This document shows, one piece after another, positions 8,377-15,548 of a stretch of 64,000 bases of DNA (its first letter is position 1; each line of letters opens with the position of its first letter). A program made the position numbers and the translations under genes. Under the pieces are notes generated by a model. The model was given only the letters and a program-made list of their open reading frames with translations, had not been told where the DNA came from and searched no databases. The stretch is from Laceyella tengchongensis. Lineage in GTDB: Bacteria; Bacillota; Bacilli; Thermoactinomycetales; Thermoactinomycetaceae. Location: NCBI RefSeq assembly GCF_900182735.1, contig NZ_FXTU01000003.1, forward strand, positions 124,001-188,000, given 5' to 3'.

Positions 8377-8928
8377 ATGGGCATCGACGAGAGGATTTCA
8401 CAATATTTGAACAAAACTAGCCGCAAACATGCTGTCCCTTATGAAGAAGGTGAAATGGTACCCGTCCGCGTCACGAAGTTGGTTGATTATGGGGCATTTG
8501 TGGTGACCAAGGATCAACATCTTTTGCCAGGCCTGATCCATATATCGCAAATCCCCCCCGGTTTTAATCTGGAAGTGAACGACTTGTTAGAGGCCCAAGT
8601 GAAACAGATCAAGGAAGACAACAAACTGGAATTGTCATTGATCCATTTGGCGGAAAGAGAGGAGACTCCCTTCGCCGTGCTTAAAGAGATGAAAGACAAA
8701 TTGCCCGAAAAAGAGCTGCCTAAAGAGGAGATCGATGACATCATCGAATTTTTCTCCAAAGAATTCGGATTAGTGTCAGATAATTCTAAGAAGAAAATTC
8801 AGGAATTGGTTAAACGAATGGGCGTTTTCCACTTTACCATAACCATGATGAAAGCGCTTCCAGATTTTAAACGAGACTTGGTGTACCATTTTTTAAAAGA
8901 AGTAGAGCAGGCAGGTGATTGCCTTTAA
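8377..8928 (+). CDS. S1 RNA-binding domain protein (copy A)
   Basis: A 183-residue protein with an S1 (OB-fold) RNA-binding domain at about residues 22-85 (VPVRVTKLVDYGAFVV, GLIHISQIP, VKQIKEDNKLELSL). A helical C-terminal part follows (IDDIIEFFSKEFGLVS, RMGVFHFTITMMKALPDFKRD). The ATG has CGGAGGAG upstream. A close paralogue lies at 32967-33512 on the other strand, also followed by a paralogue of the next gene. The reading frame ends CTT TAA C, and the conserved downstream domain starts at once in the +1 frame, so a fused product by frameshifting is possible. Likely cytosolic and RNA- or ribosome-associated; the target is unknown. Confidence 0.85.
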   Translation: MGIDERISQYLNKTSRKHAVPYEEGEMVPVRVTKLVDYGAFVVTKDQHLLPGLIHISQIPPGFNLEVNDLLEAQVKQIKEDNKLELSLIHLAEREETPFAVLKEMKDKLPEKELPKEEIDDIIEFFSKEFGLVSDNSKKKIQELVKRMGVFHFTITMMKALPDFKRDLVYHFLKEVEQAGDCL

Positions 8929-9172
8929 CCAACGTTTCTTTCATTTTTCGCGCCATCTGCGTGAACGCTTGGAAGAGAGGTTGGGGAAAAATTTAACAGG
9001 CCAGGAGATCGAACGATTGATACACGAAAGCATTGTGTTATTGCAGACGGATCGGCACTTGTACCTTTATCACCCTGATGAGGACATTCGTTTTCCATGC
9101 GTCAAAGATGGAGAGCGTTGGGTTATCAAATCGGTCTTGGTGAAAGGCATGTGGATGGAAGCAAAAGATTAG
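8915..9172 (+). CDS. Small conserved protein or frameshift extension of S1 protein (copy A)
   Basis: An 85-residue frame beginning at GTG 8915, overlapping the S1 gene by 14 nt in the +1 frame. It contains FSRHLRERLEERLGKNLTG, then LIHESIVLLQTDRHLYLYHP and a C-terminal WVIKSVLVKGMWMEAK. The charged R-H-x-R-E-R start followed by a beta-rich part faintly recalls DUF4258/RelE-like folds, but I do not recognise the family. The GTG lacks a good ribosome site (AGAGCAGG at best), so translation by coupling to the S1 stop or by +1 slippage at CTT TAA is as likely as independent initiation. The paralogue at 32726-32968 keeps about two thirds of the residues. Confidence 0.7.
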   Translation: MIAFNQRFFHFSRHLRERLEERLGKNLTGQEIERLIHESIVLLQTDRHLYLYHPDEDIRFPCVKDGERWVIKSVLVKGMWMEAKD

Positions 9173-9307
9173 GTCGGGAGGTATGTAATAGATGGTCTGA
9201 ATCACTAGATCATCCATAATGAGCTATAAATTGATGTGAATACTTTCAATCAAGCTGTAGTCAAGAGGTGATGATACCTTACTTACCATTGGTGCTGATG
9301 CAGGACT

Positions 9308-9345
9308 CGATGCGCCGTTTATTGCATGAGCGGCGCATCGTTTTG
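9308..9345 (+). terminator. Intrinsic terminator
   Basis: A 10-bp stem (CGATGCGCCG / CGGCGCATCG) is followed by TTTTGTGTT. It closes the S1 operon on the + strand and lies just beyond the end of the convergent hydrolase gene. Confidence 0.75.
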
Positions 9346-9356
9346 TGTTGGAGGGG

Positions 9357-10172
9357 TTAATCGGATTCAAGACATGCCTCATATACCAAACGGGCCAATT
9401 GTTTCATTTGTTGTTGCGCTTGCTCGTATTCACACTCCTCACTCAGCGCAACCATCACCACCGCCCGCGACTTGGTAAACAAAATGCCAGCATCATGCAG
9501 CGTCCGGGTGACCATCCCTGTCTTGTGGGCCAACTCCCATTCCGGTAACCAGCCGATAATATCCCCGTGCTGGCTTGGTAGTCCCGTCGGCAAACAGTCT
9601 CGAAGCTGCTGTTTTTTTAAGATTTCGACCATTTGTCTGCTTGCGTGTTGCGATACAACCTTACCCTGCGCGATGTGGCGGAAGCATCGGGCAACATCTG
9701 CTGCGGTAATCATGTTCAGGCCTGCTGGCGCCGCTGGTACGATCATCAACTTGTTGTGAAAGGTACTTTGTCGCATACCAAGTTCATCCATGGTTTCACG
9801 GATCGTTTCCGTCCCCAACAGATCAATAAGGATATTGGTGGCGGTGTTGTCGCTTTGGATTATCATCAGTGTGGTCAAGTCTTGCACCGAGAAGCGCAGC
9901 CCTGGTGATAGATGTTGCAGAACGCCCGTTCCTCCCACTTGGTCTTCGGCCGTCAAGATGATCTCATCGGCCAATGCCAAACGGCCTAGAAACGCCTGCT
10001 TATAAACGGCGACCATGATGGGAACTTTTATGATGCTTGCCGCGTAAAATGATTTGGTTTCATTCCATGCCCAAGTGGTCGCGCTGGTTAAATCTTCGAT
10101 CCAAACTCCCCAATTTCCAACGGCTCTGCTTTTCCAATGCTCCAAATTCTGGATTAAACGATTTACAGTCAT
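9357..10172 (-). CDS. Class A beta-lactamase-fold serine hydrolase without Glu166
   Basis: A 271-residue protein with the serine beta-lactamase/PBP fold. SxxK is in AASIIKVP (near residue 46), SDN in IIQSDNTATN (near 108) and KTG in LAHKTGMV (near 217). No signal peptide is visible, so it is probably cytosolic. In the omega-loop region a class A enzyme has E-x-x-L-N; here the aligned stretch reads PAGLN, so the general-base glutamate seems to be missing. This argues against efficient beta-lactam hydrolysis and for another amidase, esterase or binding role. The start is ATG with GAGGTG 8 nt upstream. It is divergent from the GAF-domain gene. Confidence 0.85.
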   Translation of the reverse strand: MTVNRLIQNLEHWKSRAVGNWGVWIEDLTSATTWAWNETKSFYAASIIKVPIMVAVYKQAFLGRLALADEIILTAEDQVGGTGVLQHLSPGLRFSVQDLTTLMIIQSDNTATNILIDLLGTETIRETMDELGMRQSTFHNKLMIVPAAPAGLNMITAADVARCFRHIAQGKVVSQHASRQMVEILKKQQLRDCLPTGLPSQHGDIIGWLPEWELAHKTGMVTRTLHDAGILFTKSRAVVMVALSEECEYEQAQQQMKQLARLVYEACLESD

Positions 10173-10309
10173 TCCATTTTCACCTCTGCCACCTATTATC
10201 CCATAAATAAAGGAAAATTTTTATTGTTGAAAAAATAAAATATTCGATATAATTGTTATAGGTCATCATTTGGATTGTAGTTTGATGCCATATGTTAAGG
10301 GGAGATAAT

Positions 10310-11290
10310 ATGGCGGAAGATTTAATCAAATTATTGGAGATATTGAATGACAGTTCGGGATGGTTTCTCAGTTTCCTCACATATATTGTTGCTGCTGGAT
10401 TGGTCGTCATGATTATCATCCATCTTTATCGCTATGCCACCGGAAAAAATGATTGGATGGGACGCAACTTGGAAGAAACAGATCAAGGGGGGCAAGTGAC
10501 GTTAATCCAATTGGAACGGTGCCAGGAGGAAAATGATGAGCTTGAAAAGAAAGTTATTTTACTGGAGCAAGAACGGAAAGAATTGCTTGAGCTGATCAAA
10601 GAAAAAGAGCTGGAGATAACCAAAGGAAAAAAACAGGTGAACAAACTGACCCAAGAAATCAATACGCTACGGCAACTGTATGAAGAATTGGATAACCGGT
10701 ACGACGATGAGACTTACACGATGTCACAAATCATGTACACTGCGGATGAAATCGCTACTGCAATCGTGGAAGAAGAACATTTCCGCCAAAACCGCGACGA
10801 CATTTTCATGAATCTTCTGGATTATCTTGTCAATACGTTTAAGGGTTTCCGCGAGAAAAATCCGCGTTGTATCATCCATGTCAAACATCCCGAAGAAGAC
10901 TGCTTGATCCATTATGCCCATTCCAGTGGACATTCGCACCGGGTCAAATTTTACCGCCCGCCGATTATCGGAAGTTCGGCAGGGAAGGCGTATCGCACGA
11001 ATGAACTGTATTATGTCCCAGATGTGGAGAATTTGGAGTATGAATACGACCGCAAAGAGTTATCTCGCAAGGTGTATCGCACTATTTTGTGCGTCCCCAT
11101 CAAGGCTGGTTCGCTGGATGGAAAAACGATTGGGGTATTATCAGTCACGGGAACGCCCGTTGACGCGTATGAGAAAATAGAAATCGAAAGAGCGATTCTT
11201 TTTGCGAGCCTGATTTATCCGCTGATCCACATTGATTTGAACAAACGGAAGGAGACAGGTGATGAACCAGATTCAGAAGCTTCCGGTTGA
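10310..11290 (+). CDS. Membrane-anchored coiled-coil GAF-domain protein
   Basis: A protein of about 326 residues with one N-terminal membrane segment (FLSFLTYIVAAGLVVMIIIHLY), a long coiled coil (about residues 50-130, dense in Glu/Lys/Leu), and a GAF-like C-terminal sensor domain with SSGHSHRVKFYRPP, GSSAGKAYRTNELYYVPDV and KTIGVLSVTGTP. The start is ATG 10310 because AAGGGGAG precedes it. No kinase, cyclase or effector domain follows, so it may signal through a partner. The small gene at 11262 overlaps its end and may be translationally coupled to it. Function unknown. Confidence 0.75.
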   Translation: MAEDLIKLLEILNDSSGWFLSFLTYIVAAGLVVMIIIHLYRYATGKNDWMGRNLEETDQGGQVTLIQLERCQEENDELEKKVILLEQERKELLELIKEKELEITKGKKQVNKLTQEINTLRQLYEELDNRYDDETYTMSQIMYTADEIATAIVEEEHFRQNRDDIFMNLLDYLVNTFKGFREKNPRCIIHVKHPEEDCLIHYAHSSGHSHRVKFYRPPIIGSSAGKAYRTNELYYVPDVENLEYEYDRKELSRKVYRTILCVPIKAGSLDGKTIGVLSVTGTPVDAYEKIEIERAILFASLIYPLIHIDLNKRKETGDEPDSEASG

Positions 11291-11447
11291 AGAGCGCAGA
11301 CGGTTAAACCGCCTTTATCGAAAAGGTTCCATTACAAGAAAACAATTTATGCAATTGATGAAAAATGGATTGTTTGATCATGAACGGCTCGAGATGAAGC
11401 GAAAATATCTGGAGTTCATCAAGCTGCATCGGGATGAATGGAATTAA
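11262..11447 (+). CDS. Small basic hypothetical protein
   Basis: A 61-residue, strongly basic protein (VEERRRLNRLYRKGSITRKQ and a charged helical end). It overlaps the end of the GAF gene in another frame and has a GGAG about 8 nt before its ATG (GTG 11259 is the alternative). A terminator follows, so it closes a two-gene operon with the GAF protein. The RKGSITRKQF segment recalls short helix-turn-helix or SHOCT-type ends, but I cannot place it in a family. Confidence 0.65.
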   Translation: MNQIQKLPVEERRRLNRLYRKGSITRKQFMQLMKNGLFDHERLEMKRKYLEFIKLHRDEWN

Positions 11448-11455
11448 TCATGACA

Positions 11456-11493
11456 GATAAAAAGATGGGTAGCTAACCACCCATCTTTTTATC
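11456..11493. terminator. Bidirectional intrinsic terminator
   Basis: A perfect 15-bp stem (GATAAAAAGATGGGT and complement) with an 8-nt loop lies between the convergent GAF operon and the DUF3817 gene, whose last codons it overlaps. Confidence 0.9.
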
Positions 11494-11791
11494 CTTCACG
11501 AGAGTGGCTTTCCTTTAAGCGCTTGTCCAACACAAATGTGCCAAATGGAATGACCGAAGCGATCAGCGCGCCGATGATTTGTTTCACAGACCAGCGGTTC
11601 ACAATGGCAACATGGCCTACAGCAACTATGAAGAGGACGAACAGCAATCCGTGCAATCCGCCGGTGATTGTGACGGCCATGGCATAGTCAGCCAAATATT
11701 TCATGGGCATGGCGATAAATAATAAAATGAGATATGACATTCCTTCAAGAAAGCCAATGACACGCAATCGACCCAAAGGTTGTTTGAGCAT
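11489..11791 (-). CDS. DUF3817 family small membrane protein
   Basis: A 100-residue membrane protein with about three hydrophobic segments (IGFLEGMSYLILLFIAMPMK, TGGLHGLLFVLFIVAVG, IIGALIASVIPFGTFVL). The FLEGxSYxxLLxxAMPxKY and GxxHGxLFVLF patterns are those of the DUF3817 (YdzA-like) family. It ends with a charged KRLKESH tail. The ATG has GGGGTG upstream. Its role is unknown; it is monocistronic. Confidence 0.85.
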   Translation of the reverse strand: MLKQPLGRLRVIGFLEGMSYLILLFIAMPMKYLADYAMAVTITGGLHGLLFVLFIVAVGHVAIVNRWSVKQIIGALIASVIPFGTFVLDKRLKESHSREG

Positions 11792-11899
11792 ACTATCACC
11801 CCAGCATTAAGTTAACCATAAAAGGTGCCTGCCTTGAATGTGAAAATCTTAACAATCTGTGTCCCTTTTAGCAAATCTAACTGAGTGGTCAAAATTCGA

Positions 11900-11945
11900 T
11901 TGACACACAATCTGAATTTTATTTATGATGGTAATACGTATATTA
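11900..11945 (+). promoter_or_regulatory. Promoter for the tusA/dsrE pair with dyad
   Basis: TTGACA (11900-11905) and TATGAT (11924-11929) stand 18 nt apart, a good sigma-A type promoter. The ATACGTAT palindrome just after it lies near the expected transcription start and could be a repressor site. The leader to the ATG is about 140 nt. Confidence 0.55.
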
Positions 11946-12079
11946 TTCAAAAAAATTAAAAATCGATTCGATCCCGTTTAAACCGAACGCGGATGGGTCA
12001 ATCCGTTTCTCATCTTACCAAACAAGGAGCATCTGTCTATATTTTGGTGGAGATATTTTAAAAAGAAAGGATGCGCGAT

Positions 12080-12319
12080 ATGGAAGCAAATCATGTGCTT
12101 GATTGCAAAGGCTTGCAATGTCCCATCCCCTTGATCCAAACCAAGCGAACGGTCGAGCGACTGTCCGTGAATGAAATTTTGGAGTTGCACACGACCGATC
12201 CCGGGGCGTTACAAGACATACCGGTCTGGGCCCGAGCAAATGGGCATACGATCGTTAAGCAACAAACCGATGGCTCAACGTATCGCTTTTGGATCAAAAA
12301 AGGACGAAGAGAGGATTGA
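12080..12319 (+). CDS. TusA/SirA-family sulfur carrier protein
   Basis: A 79-residue TusA-fold protein with the N-terminal sulfur-carrying CxxP motif (LDCKGLQCPIPLIQTKR). Members accept persulfide on this cysteine and pass it on. The ATG at 12080 is chosen because AAAGG stands about 9 nt upstream; the ATG at 12071 would touch that site. It is followed after 3 nt by a DsrE-like gene, so the two form an operon for persulfide transfer. No rhodanese, persulfide dioxygenase or CstR gene is next to them, unlike many Firmicutes cst loci. Confidence 0.88.
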   Translation: MEANHVLDCKGLQCPIPLIQTKRTVERLSVNEILELHTTDPGALQDIPVWARANGHTIVKQQTDGSTYRFWIKKGRRED

Positions 12320-12322
12320 CCC

Positions 12323-12799
12323 ATGAACGGCCAAAAAACGACGATGGTTGTGTTTAGCGGTGATTTGGACAAGGCTTTGGCTGCCTTTATCATAGCCACC
12401 GGGTCGGCGGCTATGGGAAATCAAGTGTCAATGTTTTTTACGTTTTGGGGTCTTAATATCATGCGAAAAGACCAAGTGGTCAATGTGAAAAAATCCTGGA
12501 TGGACAAGACATTTGGCTGGCTTTTGCCTCGCGGCCCCGAGAAGTTGGGATTGTCCAAGCTTCACTTCGCTGGCTTGGGGCCGATGATGATGCGAAGGGT
12601 TATGCAAAAGAAAAATGTTGCTACGTTGAACGAGTTGATTCAGATAACATTGGAATTGGATATAAAGCTGATTGCTTGCACCATGTCGATGGAAGTGCTC
12701 GGTATACAAAAGGAAGAGTTGATAGACGGTATGGAATTTGCCGGGGTGGCTACCTATATATCTGAGGCCAATGATGGGAACATCAATCTTTTCATCTGA
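12323..12799 (+). CDS. DsrE/DsrF/DrsH-like protein (DsrE2 type)
   Basis: A 158-residue protein of the DsrE2 group. It starts TTMVVFSGDLDKALAAFIIATG, has FFTFWGLNIMR in the middle, a methionine-rich GLGPMMMRRVM stretch, and the conserved cysteine segment IKLIACTMSMEVLGI near residue 118. Such proteins are often membrane-associated sulfur carriers working with TusA. It is tightly linked downstream of the TusA gene. Direction of sulfur flow (detoxification or cofactor supply) is not evident. Confidence 0.87.
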   Translation: MNGQKTTMVVFSGDLDKALAAFIIATGSAAMGNQVSMFFTFWGLNIMRKDQVVNVKKSWMDKTFGWLLPRGPEKLGLSKLHFAGLGPMMMRRVMQKKNVATLNELIQITLELDIKLIACTMSMEVLGIQKEELIDGMEFAGVATYISEANDGNINLFI

Positions 12800-12825
12800 G
12801 ATGCAAGGTGTTGTCGGTAGGCAGA

Positions 12826-13080
12826 TCAATTGATGCAGTCAAGGCAAAAATCCCATTCCTCAGCAGAACACCGTATATGCACTAAAGAACGGTCGGGGAC
12901 GGAGATGGTATTGCTTTCCGACTGTTCCGAAATCCGCTCCAGCCGTGCGCCATTCACATGCCGGAGAATGCGGATCGTTTCGTGCGGGCGGATGAGAATA
13001 TCGATTCGAAACAAAAAGGGTGAAGTGCCACAAGAGAGCGTCGCTTGTTCACCAGGTAGCAAACTGAATGAATGGTTCAT
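12826..13080 (-). CDS. Small hypothetical protein
   Basis: An 84-residue protein beginning MNHSFSLLPGEQATLSCGTS and rich in beta-forming residues, with three cysteines (two of them in CSAEEWDFCLDC). The frame is preferred over the overlapping + strand frame because GAGGAGG lies 7 nt before the ATG. It is convergent with the DsrE gene. A hairpin (AACCCCATT... near 13107-13143) lies upstream. I do not recognise a family. Confidence 0.65.
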   Translation of the reverse strand: MNHSFSLLPGEQATLSCGTSPFLFRIDILIRPHETIRILRHVNGARLERISEQSESNTISVPDRSLVHIRCSAEEWDFCLDCIN

Positions 13081-13247
13081 CGTGCCGCCTCCTCAATCTA
13101 AAATTAAAACCCCATTTAGCTTATCCTTACGCTGAATGGGGGTTGTTTATGTTCTGCGGCAGAAATTATCCGGTTTTGATCGCCCCAGTTATTCTGGTAC
13201 TGGAAACAAACGAAAGAAGCCATGAAAAAAGCATTACAAGGGTTGCT

Positions 13248-13309
13248 CAGCTTGTCGACCTGCAATAACAGACTTTGTCGACAAGCTGAATACCAGTAAC
13301 TTACTGGTA
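13248..13309. repeat. Two inverted repeats downstream of marR gene
   Basis: CAGCTTGTCGAC (13248-13259) is repeated inverted at 13277-13288 with a 17-nt loop. Next to it TACCAGTAA-c-TTACTGGTA (13291-13309) is a perfect 19-bp palindrome ending 2 nt from the marR stop. Together they may terminate the marR transcript; neither has a clear T-run. Confidence 0.5.
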
Positions 13310-13311
13310 TA

Positions 13312-13770
13312 TTAACTATCTACATTGCAGTCTTGGCGTACGGTAGTAGTAATATTATGAGCCATTTTACGCATAAGGCGTAATAACAGAGTTCTTTCCT
13401 CATCTGACATGCCACGAAATAATTCCTCTTGAACTTCTGCTACAATTTTTTTTAATTGAGGCATAACAGACCAGCCTTTGGATGTTAGATAAACATGATA
13501 GTAACGTTTATCCTCCTGATTGACTCGACGTTCAACAAAACCTAACTCCTCTAGTTTATTTATTGCTTTGACTGTTGCTGATTTATTAACCAATAGCAAT
13601 TCGCTGAGCTTTTGCTGGCTTTGACCATCATTTTCATATAGAGCAAACAAGTAGTTATATTGTCCTGAACCGATTCCAAATGATTCCAAACGCTGAGCCA
13701 AGTATAACTGAACATGGCGCCAAATGATCGATGTATATTTACCTACATTATTTTCAAATAGATTATCCAT
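13312..13770 (-). CDS. MarR-family transcriptional regulator
   Basis: A 152-residue winged-helix regulator: SQQKLSELLLVNKSATVKAINKLEELGFVERR is the helix-turn-helix and recognition region (about residues 50-82), followed by the wing NQEDKRYYHVYLT. It is divergent from the azoreductase gene, and a large dyad at 13866-13929 lies between them, so it probably represses azoR in response to electrophiles or quinones, as MhqR/YodB-type circuits do. Gene and surroundings are AT-rich compared with the neighbours, suggesting a horizontally acquired cassette. Confidence 0.88.
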   Translation of the reverse strand: MDNLFENNVGKYTSIIWRHVQLYLAQRLESFGIGSGQYNYLFALYENDGQSQQKLSELLLVNKSATVKAINKLEELGFVERRVNQEDKRYYHVYLTSKGWSVMPQLKKIVAEVQEELFRGMSDEERTLLLRLMRKMAHNITTTVRQDCNVDS

Positions 13771-13865
13771 ATGATTTTACTCTCCTTCACTTTCCAATAA
13801 TGATACTAAAGTTTAGTTCATGATGCCAAGCGACTATTTTTATAAATGAATCCCTCTAAAACAAG

Positions 13866-13929
13866 ATTGTTTACCATTAAATAGAAAAAAGATAGTGGTT
13901 TACTAGTGAACTATTGAATGGTAAACTAT
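13866..13929. promoter_or_regulatory. Probable MarR operator pair
   Basis: ATTGTTTACCATTAAATAG (13866-13884) is matched in inverted form at 13911-13929 with 17 of 19 positions identical; GTTTACCATT is perfect in both. A third related element, GTTTACTAGTGAAC, lies between them. The block sits between the divergent marR and azoR genes, as expected for their shared operator. Confidence 0.55.
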
Positions 13930-14013
13930 TATAGGTGAAAGGGATGGATACCCAAATAATTTTACACCGTTTAGGAAATACAAACATGAAAACAAGTGAG
14001 GAATGATGAGTAA

Positions 14014-14655
14014 ATGGCAAGAGTGTTATATATCACAGCAAATCCTAAAACAGAAATGGAGTCTTTTAGTTTGTCTATCGCTAAAGAATTTTTAGGCGCG
14101 TATCAACAAGTAAAACCAAATGATGAAATCATGCATCTTGATCTGTATAAAATGGATATCCCTTATATTGATGCAGATGTGTTAAATAGCTGGAGTAAAC
14201 TTCGCCAAGGAATACCATTTGAGGAGTTATCTAATAATGAGCAAACAAAAGTAAGTCGCATTAATGAGTTAACCGATCAGTTTGCTAACACGGACAAGTA
14301 TGTGTTTGTGACTCCTATGTGGAACCTTAGTGTTCCTCCCAAAATGAAAGCATATATTGATGTCATTTGTATTGCAGGAAAAACCTTTAAATATACAGAA
14401 CAAGGGTCTGTTGGATTGTTAACAAATAAAAAAGCTGTTCATATTCAAGCACGAGGTGGGATTTACTCAGAAAGTCCTATGAAAGAACTTGAATTTGGAG
14501 ATCGTTTTGTGAAAGCTATTTGCAACTTTATGGGGATTACCGATATTGAATCAATTATTGCCGAAGGAATGGCACAAATGCCACAAGAAGCAGGAAATAT
14601 TAAAACCAAGGCAATTGATTATGCAAAAGAAGTTGCTATCCGATTTGCTCAATAG
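14014..14655 (+). CDS. azoR: FMN-dependent NADH-azoreductase
   Basis: A 213-residue flavodoxin-fold enzyme of the AzoR family, which reduces azo dyes and quinones by two electrons using NADH. Visible FMN-site segments are ITANPKTEMESFSL near residue 7, VTPMWNLSVPPKMKAYIDVI near 98, and ARGGIYSESP near 150. The length fits the family. The ATG has a GTGAGG about 12 nt upstream. It is divergent from marR, and two DUF3238-like genes follow in the same direction, the first only 48 nt downstream, so they may share the stress-induced transcript. Confidence 0.92.
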   Translation: MARVLYITANPKTEMESFSLSIAKEFLGAYQQVKPNDEIMHLDLYKMDIPYIDADVLNSWSKLRQGIPFEELSNNEQTKVSRINELTDQFANTDKYVFVTPMWNLSVPPKMKAYIDVICIAGKTFKYTEQGSVGLLTNKKAVHIQARGGIYSESPMKELEFGDRFVKAICNFMGITDIESIIAEGMAQMPQEAGNIKTKAIDYAKEVAIRFAQ

Positions 14656-14703
14656 TTCATTGTTGTGAATTACCTAATATAGAATTAGAAACGGAGGTTT
14701 CTC

Positions 14704-15288
14704 GTGGCTAACATCGTTAAAATTAGAGGGAGTGTATTTGCGCCGTATGCTTGGTTGGAACCTATTAAAGATCCTGCAACAGGAAGGATATTCGAATATA
14801 CTGGTGATGCACGTGAATTTACACCAAACGCTGTAAACACTATGCGGTCAAGATTAGAGCAAGAAGTGATTATTGATTTTTATAAAAAAGAAATTTTCAC
14901 ATATGCAAATGCTTGCATCGTAACTGTAAAAATTACAAATCCAGATGGCTCTATTGATTATAAAAAAGGAAAAGCAGGTACAGAAAACATTGTATGTACT
15001 AATGTTGTGTGGGGCTCTGATGAAGTTTCTTTTGAAATGAGGGCAAGTGCCAGTAATCCTTTAAATACAGTAGCACCTGCAGCTGACTATTTATTAACTA
15101 TACGTGTTAACGAAAGTGGTGTTGCACATATTGAAGGTTCCCATGATGGATTCCCCTGCTTTGAATTTTATAAACAAATTGATTTTGGTCCATTTGAACA
15201 AATTTATACTCATGATTTCAGAGAAACTGGTGATACACCTGAAGCTCTAGCTGGAGAAATGGAATATAGTTTTAAAATGACAATCTAG
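14704..15288 (+). CDS. DUF3238-like protein, first tandem copy
   Basis: A 194-residue protein of a Bacillus-type family of unknown function (DUF3238 by memory). Strong blocks are GDAREFTPNAVNTMRSRLEQ (residues about 38-57), IDFYKKEIFTYANA, SASNPLN, and a C-terminal HDGFPCFEFYKQIDFGPFEQ followed by a THDFRETGDTPEALAGEMEY block. There is no signal peptide or membrane segment. The start is GTG with CGGAGG 8 nt upstream. The second copy at 15549 is about 60% identical, so the pair arose by tandem duplication. The codon style is AT-rich, like azoR. Confidence 0.78.
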   Translation: MANIVKIRGSVFAPYAWLEPIKDPATGRIFEYTGDAREFTPNAVNTMRSRLEQEVIIDFYKKEIFTYANACIVTVKITNPDGSIDYKKGKAGTENIVCTNVVWGSDEVSFEMRASASNPLNTVAPAADYLLTIRVNESGVAHIEGSHDGFPCFEFYKQIDFGPFEQIYTHDFRETGDTPEALAGEMEYSFKMTI

Positions 15289-15325
15289 AAGTTAAATTAC
15301 GCCCAAGAGAGGCTCATTGAAATAG

Positions 15326-15523
15326 ATGACCCTGATCGAAAGCTTGCATGATGTGAAGCAGAGTGACTGGGCGCTTTTAATCAAGCGAAGGAACCAGACT
15401 CAGAAAGAGCGGGAACCCCCTAGCACTTTTGAAAATAGATATAAATTAGAAGAGTACCTTGATTATGAGAAAGAAATTGCCTGTTTTGCTCAATGGGTTA
15501 ATATTATGTATTACCCAAAATAA
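15326..15523 (+). CDS. Doubtful short frame between the DUF3238 copies
   Basis: A 65-codon frame with a protein-like middle (SDWALLIKRRNQTQKERE and YKLEEYLDYEKEIACFAQWV). No convincing ribosome site precedes its ATG. It may be a fragment of a lost gene caught between the two tandem copies; I do not recognise it. Confidence 0.25.
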   Translation: MTLIESLHDVKQSDWALLIKRRNQTQKEREPPSTFENRYKLEEYLDYEKEIACFAQWVNIMYYPK

Positions 15524-15548
15524 AATTTGAATTACAGAGGTGTTTTTC

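Noticed and set aside
9273..9360. Short + strand frame after the S1 operon starting near a GAGGTG
   Set aside because: The ribosome site touches the ATG and the frame reads through a terminator hairpin; the peptide resembles nothing certain.
12830..13268. Plus-strand frames opposite the small minus-strand gene
   Set aside because: The minus-strand frame has GAGGAGG at the right distance; the + frames have none and look like shadows.
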